A stretch of 6,165 nt of DNA. Origin: CAIWTU01 sp035686205. GTDB lineage: Bacteria; Desulfobacterota; Desulfuromonadia; Geobacterales; Geobacteraceae. The stretch's first letter is position 1, and every line of letters starts with the position of its first letter. Location of the stretch: positions 1 to 6,165 of the forward strand of contig DASRZQ010000188.1 in the NCBI GenBank assembly GCA_035686205.1, read 5' to 3'. The notes under the pieces were generated by a model, which was not told the DNA's origin, searched no databases, and was given only the letters and a program-made list of their open reading frames with translations. The position numbers were made by a program, and so were the translations under genes. This document shows, piece after piece, positions 1 through 4,982 of this stretch.

Positions 1-7
1 AAAGAAT

Positions 8-163
8 CTAACCCAGATACAAATTACGGCTCCTTGCCCTGTTGGAAAGTATTGTCGAGTCGAGCACTTCACCGCAGCATGAGCATTTCCAGGCATAAAA
101 GGATCTTACGAAGTCGTAATATTTTTCCGCGAACATTCTTCCTCTGCATTTCGGACATTTCAT
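8..163 (-). CDS. Small zinc-ribbon protein (51 aa), function unknown
   Basis: This is a short gene that is easy to miss. It starts at ATG 163 and ends with TAG at 10-8, giving 51 residues. Seen in the sequence: two Cys pairs, C3-P-K-C6 and C27-S-C29-C30-G, which make a CxxC...CxxC zinc-ribbon knuckle. Between them lies an aromatic stretch (YYDF, FYAW) and after them a basic tail ending in NLYLG. There is no signal peptide or membrane segment. A strong Shine-Dalgarno, GGGAGGAAG (179-171), sits 7 nt before ATG 163. An in-frame ATG at 184 would add seven residues (MSGGRVI), but it would put the ribosome binding site inside the gene, so 163 is preferred. Similar small 'CPKC...W.C..CG' proteins are common in deltaproteobacteria and are uncharacterised. 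Zinc binding is inferred from the cysteines; the role is unknown. It lies 144 nt downstream of the ComEA-like gene and may be a separate transcription unit. Confidence 0.82.
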   Translation of the reverse strand: MKCPKCRGRMFAEKYYDFVRSFYAWKCSCCGEVLDSTILSNRARSRNLYLG

Positions 164-307
164 GATTACTCTTCCTCCCGACATTTAATTACATGGCAAG
201 AGGGTTACTTCATCATGCATGCCAACATCCGTCTCCGCCTATATCAAATGGGCCTCCTCTTCTTTCTTATCCAAATTTTACACATAATTACATGTACTTA
301 GACATCT
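164..307. other. Gap between the ComEA-like gene and the zinc-ribbon gene
   Basis: This 144-nt gap is AT-rich near the comEA stop. It contains an 8-nt palindrome, tacatgta (289-296), and an atgcatgc cluster (215-222). Apart from the small gene's ribosome binding site I see no open frame of useful length, no stem followed by a T-run, and no paired -35/-10 hexamers that I would defend. Unlike the gaps upstream, it has no heptamer array. A terminator for the operon and a promoter for the small gene would be expected here, but neither is evident. Confidence 0.5.
171..179 (-). promoter_or_regulatory. Ribosome binding site of the zinc-ribbon gene
   Basis: On the minus strand the sequence GGGAGGAAG lies 7 nt before ATG 163. 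It decides between that start and the in-frame ATG at 184, and it is the main support for this small gene being translated. Confidence 0.75.
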
Positions 308-865
308 TCAAAAATACGCGGCCAATTGCCTGTATTTCTTTTCGCCTATTCCGGGGACCCTTTGCAGGTCCTTTACGGACTTAAAATCGCCATTATTTTG
401 ACGGTCCTGAACTATCCTCGAAGCAAGAGCCGGTCCTATTCCCGGCAGACAGTCCCAGTCATCAACTCCCAGTCTGTTGGGATTCAGGGGTATGCCCAGA
501 ACAATCATTTCCTTTGCACGCATCTTTTTTATCGTAATATCAACATGTTGCTCGTCTGCAGACCTTAATTCCAAAACATCTCCGTCGTGCAGGATCACAT
601 TCCGCCATTTGCTGTCCAGTTGGTTCGGCGTGTATACGGGAAACGTCATATTAATGACGGTTTCCATATTCACACCGGGCCGCAACGTGTAAATACCTGG
701 ATTTGCTATCATTCCGCAAATACGGATCGTTATCGGCCGGGTATTGCCATGAAAAAAGGCCACCTGATTTCCCCTCCGGGAATATCCGTGGCCTTTAATG
801 AAAAACACGACTGTCAGGAGCAACATTACCGCCCAAAGAACAAGGCGACGCCAGCGCTCCATCAT
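308..865 (-). CDS. comEA: ComEA-like protein: membrane anchor, SLBB-like domain, helix-hairpin-helix DNA-binding domain
   Basis: A 185-residue protein. Residues 1-7 are positive (MMERWRR) and are followed by one hydrophobic segment (about 8-23), giving an N-terminal anchor or uncleaved signal. Residues about 44-112 resemble a degenerate SLBB domain: 'GMIANPGIYTLRPGV', then a late 'LHDGDVLEL'. Residues about 127-185 form a tandem helix-hairpin-helix unit with 'LPGIGPALASRI' and 'VPGIGEKKYRQL', the ComEA signature. In known ComEA proteins this unit binds double-stranded DNA outside the inner membrane during uptake for transformation. The SLBB plus (HhH)2 layout is the one best known from Gram-positive ComEA. 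Start ATG 865 overlaps the cimA stop (ATGA), which suggests translational coupling; ATG 862 directly after it is an alternative. A GGAG lies 11 nt upstream of ATG 865. The domains are clear, but a role in competence is an inference, since no other com genes are visible. Confidence 0.85.
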   Translation of the reverse strand: MMERWRRLVLWAVMLLLTVVFFIKGHGYSRRGNQVAFFHGNTRPITIRICGMIANPGIYTLRPGVNMETVINMTFPVYTPNQLDSKWRNVILHDGDVLELRSADEQHVDITIKKMRAKEMIVLGIPLNPNRLGVDDWDCLPGIGPALASRIVQDRQNNGDFKSVKDLQRVPGIGEKKYRQLAAYF

Positions 866-2448
866 TTGTGCGACTGCTCCGCCTCTTCGTCTTTTTGCAG
901 TTTATACTCGATACCGTCTATAAGGGCGTGGTATGAAGCATCGATGATATTGTCCGATACACCTACCGTCCCCCAGCGGTTTTCACGGTCGCCCGATTCG
1001 ATGAGGACCCTTGTCGCCGAAGCAGTCCCCTGGCCTCCCGAAAGCACGCGCACCTTGTAATCGAGCAGGCGTACATCCCTCAGCTTCGGATAGAACTTCT
1101 CAAGCGCTTTCCTCAAGGCGTTATCGAGGGCATTTACCGGACCGCTTCCCTCGGCGGCGGTGTGCTCTATTTTGCCTCCGACTTTCACCATTACGGTGGC
1201 TTCGGTTATCGGCTTCTGGTCTTCCTGCCGTTTTTCCGCTATAACCCGGAAGCCGATTACGGAAAAGAATTTCTTGTGTGTGCCCAGCGCCCGTTTCATC
1301 AGCAGTTCGAAAGACGCCTCCGCTCCTTCGAACTTGTATCCGCGGTTTTCCATTTCCTTTATGTCGTCGAGGATTTCCATGGTTACCGGGTCTTTGCTGT
1401 CGAGGTTTATCTTGAATTCCTCCGCCTTGGCCAGGATGTTGGAACGCCCGGACAGGTCGGAAATCAGGACACGGGTGGCGTTCCCGACCAGTTCCGGCCT
1501 GATGTGTTCGTAGGTCTCCGGATGGCGCTGAATGGCGCTGACATGGACCCCGCCCTTATGGGCGAACGCGGAATCCCCGACGTAAGGCTGGTGCTTGTTC
1601 GGCGCCAGATTGGCAAGCTCGGTGACGAACCGGGAAAGCTCCGTCATTCTTTTCAGCTGGTCGTCGGGAATGCAGTCGCGCTTCATTTTCAGCTTCAGGG
1701 CGGGGATGATGGAGCACAGGTTGGCATTGCCGCACCGCTCTCCAAAACCGTTTATCGTCCCCTGCACATGGACGATCCCCTCGTTGACCGCATGCAGCGA
1801 GTTGGCCACGGCGCACTCGGAATCATTGTGCGTGTGGATGCCCAGCGGGGTTTTGACGTGCTTTCGCACATCCCTGATTATGTTCGCCAGATCGTAGGGC
1901 ATGGTCCCGCCGTTCGTATCGCACAGCACTATGCAGTCGACCTTTGCGGACTCCGCCGCCTTGAGCGTTTTAATGGCATATTCCGGGTTGGCCTTGTAGC
2001 CGTCGAAGAAATGCTCGGCATCGTAAAACACTTCGGGCACCCTGGCTTTCAGGTATTCCAGCGAATCGAAGATCAATTCGAGGTTTTCCTCCAGGGAAAT
2101 CCTCAGCGCCTCCCTGACGTGGAAATCCCATGTTTTGCCGAAAATGGTTACAACATCCGTTTCGGCGTGGACAAGGGTGCGGATGTTGTTGTCCTTGTCC
2201 GGCGTGGTTTTCGCCCTTCTTGTCGAACCGAACGCGGCGACTTTGGCCCGGTACAGCTTTTCCTTCTTGATATCCTTGAAAAAAGCCACGTCTTTGGGAT
2301 TGCTCCCGGGCCATCCCCCTTCGATGTAATGAACCCCTGTCTCGTCGAGTTTGTGGGCTATGCGGATTTTGTCTTCAAGCAGGAAAGATATGTCTTCAGA
2401 CTGCGTGCCGTCGCGCAGCGTCGTGTCGTATATTTTAATAATATTCAT
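862..2448 (-). CDS. cimA: (R)-citramalate synthase
   Basis: A 528-residue enzyme condensing pyruvate and acetyl-CoA to (R)-citramalate, the first step of the threonine-independent route to 2-oxobutyrate and isoleucine. The N-terminal TIM barrel (about 1-280) begins with 'IYDTTLRDGTQ' (6-16). It carries the metal-binding 'HTHND' (205-209), the family motif 'NGFGERCGN' (233-241) and 'FAHKGGVH' (295-302). The C-terminal part (about 395-528) is the LeuA-type allosteric/dimerisation domain, with a glycine-rich 'GGQGTASATR' near 471. The 'EGGWPGSNPKD' region and the total length fit the citramalate synthase family better than 2-isopropylmalate or homocitrate synthase. The frame is open upstream to 2544, but that extension runs through an intergenic repeat. 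ATG 2448 has a GAGGG 7 nt upstream and begins exactly at the conserved core. The gene follows lysC and overlaps the ComEA-like gene by 4 nt. Feedback inhibition by isoleucine is known for the family but not visible here. Confidence 0.93.
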   Translation of the reverse strand: MNIIKIYDTTLRDGTQSEDISFLLEDKIRIAHKLDETGVHYIEGGWPGSNPKDVAFFKDIKKEKLYRAKVAAFGSTRRAKTTPDKDNNIRTLVHAETDVVTIFGKTWDFHVREALRISLEENLELIFDSLEYLKARVPEVFYDAEHFFDGYKANPEYAIKTLKAAESAKVDCIVLCDTNGGTMPYDLANIIRDVRKHVKTPLGIHTHNDSECAVANSLHAVNEGIVHVQGTINGFGERCGNANLCSIIPALKLKMKRDCIPDDQLKRMTELSRFVTELANLAPNKHQPYVGDSAFAHKGGVHVSAIQRHPETYEHIRPELVGNATRVLISDLSGRSNILAKAEEFKINLDSKDPVTMEILDDIKEMENRGYKFEGAEASFELLMKRALGTHKKFFSVIGFRVIAEKRQEDQKPITEATVMVKVGGKIEHTAAEGSGPVNALDNALRKALEKFYPKLRDVRLLDYKVRVLSGGQGTASATRVLIESGDRENRWGTVGVSDNIIDASYHALIDGIEYKLQKDEEAEQSHK

Positions 2449-2455
2449 ATGCATG

Positions 2456-2460
2456 CCCTC
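2456..2460 (-). promoter_or_regulatory. Ribosome binding site that fixes the cimA start
   Basis: On the minus strand GAGGG lies 7 nt before ATG 2448. The in-frame ATG at 2454 would be only 1 nt from it, and the far upstream start at 2544 lies inside a repeat, so 2448 is the supported start. Confidence 0.7.
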
Positions 2461-2502
2461 ATATCGCTGCATAATAGACTTAATAAATTGGTGGATATTA
2501 CG

Positions 2503-2568
2503 TTTTAGGTTTAAAGTTTTAGGTTTTAAGTCTTTTCCTAACACCTGACACCTGACACCTAAAACCTA
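2503..2568. repeat. Heptamer inverted array, type 2 (lysC/cimA gap)
   Basis: On the plus strand the left side is built from 7-bp units: ttttagg (2503-2509), tttaaag (2510-2516), ttttagg (2517-2523), ttttaag (2524-2530). This amounts to a 14-nt tandem duplication with one mismatch. The right side has acacctg (2541-2547), acacctg (2548-2554), acaccta (2555-2561) and aaaccta (2562-2568). Arms 2520-2531 and 2557-2568 are complementary at 11 of 12 positions around a 25-nt loop; the odd pair becomes U·G in minus-strand RNA. There is no T-run after the stem on either strand, so it is not an ordinary intrinsic terminator. It begins about 25 nt past the lysC stop and ends (in transcription order) about 40 nt before the cimA ribosome binding site. 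The architecture matches the two other gaps, but the unit sequence differs. Confidence 0.7.
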
Positions 2569-2593
2569 TGCCTTTAGCCTTCGGCCCGCTTTT

Positions 2594-3826
2594 TCATTCC
2601 GTCCTCACATCCTTGCCGGAAAGGCCGAAAGCGTCGTGCAGGACCCTGACCGCAAGTTCGGTGTACTTGGAATCGATGACAACCGATATCTTGATCTCCG
2701 ACGTCGAAATCATCTGTATGTTTATTCCCTCTTTGGCCAGGGTCTGGAACATCTTCGTCGCTACCCCAGCGTGTGTTCTCATACCCAGACCCACCATGGA
2801 AATCTTGGCGATCCCTTCATCAGTCAGCACGTTTTTGGCCTGTATCTCATCGGCGACCTGTCTTGTAATCATCAGGGCTTTCTTGAAGTCGGCCTTGGTT
2901 ACCGTAAAAGTGAAGTCGGTGAAACCGTCCTCACTCACGTTCTGCACGATCATATCGACCGATATGCCGGCGTCGGAGAGCGGCGAAAGGAGCCGGGCGG
3001 CTATGCCGGGCTTGTCGGGCACCCTCATCACGGCGATCTTTGCTTCATCTTTTGCGTAGGTAATTCCCGAAACGAGAATCGACTCCATTTCCCTATCCTC
3101 CTTGGTAACCAAAGTTCCCTTGTGATTGTTGAAACTTGAACGGACGTGCACGTCCACATTGTATTTCTTGGCAAACTGGACCGACCGGATATGCAGCACC
3201 TTGGCGCCGAGGCTCGCCAGCTCCAGCATTTCATCATAGGAAATTCTTTCGATTTTCCTGGCGTCCTCGCATATGTTGGGGTCCGTCGTATATACGCCGT
3301 CAACGTCCGTGTATATCTCGCAAACGTCCGCTTTCAGGGCGGCGGCGATAGCCACCGCGGAAGTGTCGGAGCCGCCGCGGCCGAGCGTGGTCACGTTTCC
3401 TTCCCTGTCGACACCCTGAAAACCGGCCACAACGACAATATTGCCGTCGCCGAGGTCGGACCTGACCTTTTTGTCGCTTATTCTTTCGATTCGGGCCTTG
3501 CTGAAGGAAGTATCGGTAAAGATCGGAATCTGGCTTCCCAGGTAGGATTTCGCCTTGTACCCCATGGATTTAAGACACATGGCAAGCAGGGCTATGGTTA
3601 CCTGCTCTCCGGTCGAAACCAGCACGTCGTATTCGCGGGTGTCCGGGAACTCGGTTATTTCATTGGCCAGGGCAACCAGTTTGTTCGTTTCGCCGGACAT
3701 CGCCGAAACTACGACTATGACTTCATTCCCGGCATCGTGGGTTTCGGCAACCCGCTTCGCCACATTGCGAATCCTGTCGATGCTGCCGACAGAGGTCCCT
3801 CCATACTTTTGAACAACAAGTGCCAT
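2594..3826 (-). CDS. lysC: Aspartate kinase
   Basis: A 410-residue aspartokinase. It phosphorylates aspartate with ATP to aspartyl phosphate, the entry to lysine/diaminopimelate, methionine and threonine. The kinase domain (about 1-245) shows 'KYGGTSVG' at 7-14, 'STGEQ' near 71 and the nucleotide-site motif 'GRGGSDTSA' at 149-157. 'YTDVDGVYTTDP' follows at about 172-183. Two ACT regions follow (about 265-340 and 345-405), including 'MISTSEIKISVVI', the usual site of allosteric control by lysine and/or threonine. The length fits the monofunctional, ACT-bearing class. ATG 3826 is chosen because GAGGAG lies 6 nt upstream and the protein then opens with the family's 'MALVVQKYGG'. An upstream GTG at 3913 is in frame, but the added residues come from the repeat in the gap. 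The following gene is cimA, so two branches of amino-acid synthesis from central metabolites are grouped. No lysine riboswitch is present upstream. Confidence 0.96.
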   Translation of the reverse strand: MALVVQKYGGTSVGSIDRIRNVAKRVAETHDAGNEVIVVVSAMSGETNKLVALANEITEFPDTREYDVLVSTGEQVTIALLAMCLKSMGYKAKSYLGSQIPIFTDTSFSKARIERISDKKVRSDLGDGNIVVVAGFQGVDREGNVTTLGRGGSDTSAVAIAAALKADVCEIYTDVDGVYTTDPNICEDARKIERISYDEMLELASLGAKVLHIRSVQFAKKYNVDVHVRSSFNNHKGTLVTKEDREMESILVSGITYAKDEAKIAVMRVPDKPGIAARLLSPLSDAGISVDMIVQNVSEDGFTDFTFTVTKADFKKALMITRQVADEIQAKNVLTDEGIAKISMVGLGMRTHAGVATKMFQTLAKEGINIQMISTSEIKISVVIDSKYTELAVRVLHDAFGLSGKDVRTE

Positions 3827-3832
3827 TTCGTT

Positions 3833-3838
3833 CTCCTC
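3833..3838 (-). promoter_or_regulatory. Ribosome binding site that fixes the lysC start
   Basis: On the minus strand GAGGAG is followed by a 6-nt spacer and ATG 3826. It lies 22 nt outside the stem of the neighbouring repeat hairpin, so the hairpin as drawn would not cover it. Confidence 0.75.
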
Positions 3839-3856
3839 GATATTAAAGTCAGCAAG

Positions 3857-3929
3857 AAGGGAGACGTAAGACGTGAGGGGAAAAAGCCCTTTAATCACAC
3901 GCTGACATCTCACGTCTCACTTCTCACCC
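3857..3929. repeat. Heptamer inverted array, type 1 (tsaE/lysC junction)
   Basis: On the plus strand three left units, aagggag (3857-3863), acgtaag (3864-3870) and acgtgag (3871-3877), face three inverted right units, ctcacgt (3909-3915), ctcactt (3916-3922) and ctcaccc (3923-3929). Arms 3861-3877 and 3909-3925 are complementary at 15 of 17 positions around a 31-nt loop. One of the two mismatches becomes U·G in minus-strand RNA. The element enters the tsaE gene: its last codons GGT GAG AAG and stop TGA are repeat sequence. The three right-hand units read on the minus strand as GTGAGAA, GTGAGAC and GTGAGAT, and give three TGAs 7 nt apart, one in each reading frame. No T-run follows the stem. 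Confidence 0.78.
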
Positions 3930-4387
3930 TTAACTATCTTTCCCACCATTTCAGCATAACGGTCTCCGTTCCAAACGAACTCGATCCGTCGGATATCGCC
4001 GGGTTCAAGGTGAAAATATATCTTCAGATTCCGGTCGGGACAGCCGGATGCAAGCCTGTCCGCCCATTCCACCAGGCAGATGCCGTCTCCGTCAACATAT
4101 TCCTCGAAGCCCAGTTCCGCGATATCGGCGTCGCCGCCAAGCCTGTACAGATCGAAATGATAGAAGGGATAATTCCCCCTGTATTCATTCAGGATTGTAT
4201 ATGTGGGGCTGGTGATGTGAACGTCCGGGTCAACACCGACCCCCCGCGCGACTCCCTGCGCGAACCGGGTCTTGCCGGCCCCGAGGTCTCCGTACAGGGC
4301 GACGAAATCCCCGGGCCGCAGCAATTCGCCCAGTTTTTCCCCGAGAGCGCGGGTTTCCGCTTCGCTGCGCGTAACGACATTGAACAT
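3917..4387 (-). CDS. tsaE: tRNA threonylcarbamoyladenosine (t6A) biosynthesis ATPase TsaE
   Basis: A 156-residue P-loop protein (formerly YjeE). With TsaB and TsaD it supports transfer of threonylcarbamoyl to A37 of ANN-decoding tRNAs, a nearly universal cytoplasmic modification. Motifs seen: Walker A 'GDLGAGKT' at 33-40, 'TSPTYT' at 59-64 (switch-like segment), 'HFDLYRL' at 77-83 and 'EWADR' at 107-111, all hallmarks of the family. Length is normal. ATG 4387 lies 7 nt after the stop of the CBS-domain gene. Its Shine-Dalgarno is poor (only AAGTAAG about 10 nt upstream), so translation probably relies on coupling. The 3' end is odd: the last codons (GEK) and the TGA stop are made of heptamer repeat shared with the nnr/CBS gap, so the original C-terminus may have been altered. 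TsaB and TsaD are not in the window. Identification is secure. Confidence 0.95.
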   Translation of the reverse strand: MFNVVTRSEAETRALGEKLGELLRPGDFVALYGDLGAGKTRFAQGVARGVGVDPDVHITSPTYTILNEYRGNYPFYHFDLYRLGGDADIAELGFEEYVDGDGICLVEWADRLASGCPDRNLKIYFHLEPGDIRRIEFVWNGDRYAEMVGKIVKGEK

Positions 4388-4394
4388 GCCGTGC

Positions 4395-4844
4395 TTACTT
4401 GATCATCGTCCGGATAAGGTCAATCCGGGAGACGATGCCTACCATTTTCTTCCCTTCCACCACCGGCAGGGAATGAATTTTCTTCCGGCTCATGATATCG
4501 GCGATATCGCTGACCGGCGTGTCGGGGGAAACCGTCTCGACATCCCCGGTGTAAATATCGCCGACGGTCTGCGCGGTCATCTTCCTCAGCTCTTTTTCGA
4601 ATTTCTTCTCGCTCTCCAGGTAAATGACCCAGTCGAACAGCGAAATTACCGTAGGTATATGAAAATTCTTGTCCTGTTCGATCAGGTCGGACTCCGATAC
4701 TATTCCGATCAGGGCGCCGTTATCGTCCACGACCGGAATGCTTCCAATGCGGCGGGAAGTGAACAGTTCGGCCAGTTCCCGGATCGTGGTTTCTTTCTTG
4801 ACGGTAACGATATCCGTGGTCATTACATCACGGGCTGTCTGCAT
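4395..4844 (-). CDS. Protein with two CBS domains, probable nucleotide-sensing regulator
   Basis: A 149-residue cytoplasmic protein consisting almost entirely of a CBS pair (Bateman module). CBS1 spans about 1-57: 'ARDVMTTDIVTV', then 'RRIGSIPVVDDNGALIGIVSESDLI'-type sequence. CBS2 spans about 90-149: 'VGDIYTGDVETVSPDTPV', then 'IHSLPVVEGKKMVGIVSRIDLI'. A charged linker with 'DWVIYLESEKKFEKEL' (71-86) joins them. CBS pairs usually bind adenosine nucleotides (AMP, ATP, SAM, sometimes NAD) and sense energy state; no catalytic or DNA-binding domain is attached, so its partner is unknown. ATG 4844 is chosen because TTAGGAGAA lies upstream with an 8-nt spacer and the family's 'ARDVM' start follows. 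An in-frame start at 4886 would add 14 unconserved residues. It sits between nnr and tsaE and is 7 nt from tsaE. The domain call is firm and the specific role is open. Confidence 0.92.
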   Translation of the reverse strand: MQTARDVMTTDIVTVKKETTIRELAELFTSRRIGSIPVVDDNGALIGIVSESDLIEQDKNFHIPTVISLFDWVIYLESEKKFEKELRKMTAQTVGDIYTGDVETVSPDTPVSDIADIMSRKKIHSLPVVEGKKMVGIVSRIDLIRTMIK

Positions 4845-4852
4845 AAAATGTT

Positions 4853-4857
4853 CTCCT
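4853..4857 (-). promoter_or_regulatory. Ribosome binding site that fixes the CBS-protein start
   Basis: On the minus strand AGGAG (within TTAGGAGAA) lies 8 nt before ATG 4844, favouring this start over the in-frame start at 4886. Confidence 0.7.
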
Positions 4858-4902
4858 AAGTTTTGATCATGTTTCCTGACCGTCATTGTCGTTGTCAGTA
4901 AA

Positions 4903-4982
4903 ATGTAAGATGTAAGACGTGAGAAGTGAGAAGTGAGACGTTAAAAACAGGTTTTTCGTCTTACTTCTAACTTTTCACGTCT
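4903..4982. repeat. Heptamer inverted array, type 1, long copy (nnr/CBS gap)
   Basis: On the plus strand there are six tandem 7-bp units: atgtaag (4903), atgtaag (4910), acgtgag (4917), aagtgag (4924), aagtgag (4931), acgttaa (4938). They are faced by inverted units cttactt (4960), ctaactt (4967) and ttcacgt (4974-4980). Arms 4915-4940 and 4957-4982 are complementary at 23 of 26 positions. An inner stem aaaaa/ttttt (4943-4947 / 4952-4956) closes on a cagg loop. Two of the three mismatches are G·T on the plus strand and C·A on the minus. The element enters the nnr gene: its final ACG and TGA stop lie in the arm. The T-run is inside the stem, not after it, so a classical terminator is not supported. 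Bases 4894-4923 match 3848-3877 of the tsaE/lysC element at 24 of 30 positions. Confidence 0.8.

Noticed and set aside
193..384. 63-residue plus-strand frame next to the small zinc-ribbon gene
   Set aside because: It overlaps the conserved HhH-coding end of the ComEA-like gene, has low-complexity composition and no Shine-Dalgarno.
2449..2500. Possible promoter upstream of cimA (TATTAT on the minus strand near 2471-2476)
   Set aside because: A -10-like hexamer is present, but no -35-like hexamer lies 16-18 nt upstream, and AT-rich sequence gives such matches by chance.
1162..2508. 448-residue open frame on the plus strand opposite cimA
   Set aside because: It is exactly antisense to a well-conserved citramalate synthase, shows no recognisable domain, and is explained by codon bias of the real gene leaving the opposite frame open.
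2571..2593. Possible intrinsic terminator just after lysC (agccttcggc followed by a T-run on the plus strand)
   Set aside because: The stem is only about 3 bp, and the T-run is on the plus strand, where no gene ends. On the minus strand it becomes an A-run directly after the stop codon.
3827..3916. Lysine riboswitch or other leader control upstream of lysC
   Set aside because: The 90-nt gap is much shorter than a lysine riboswitch and is mostly heptamer repeat; no L-box-like core is visible.
3146..4402. 418-residue open frame on the plus strand opposite lysC and tsaE
   Set aside because: It crosses two unrelated real genes and the repeat between them, has no motif and no ribosome binding site that I can see. 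It is a shadow frame.
4943..4956. A5-CAGG-T5 as a rho-independent terminator after nnr
   Set aside because: The T tract is part of the stem and is followed by AACGTC on the minus strand; there is no GC-rich stem directly before a free U-run.
2503..4982. CRISPR array
   Set aside because: The repeats are 7 bp, degenerate, contiguous without spacers and arranged in inverted halves. No cas genes are present.
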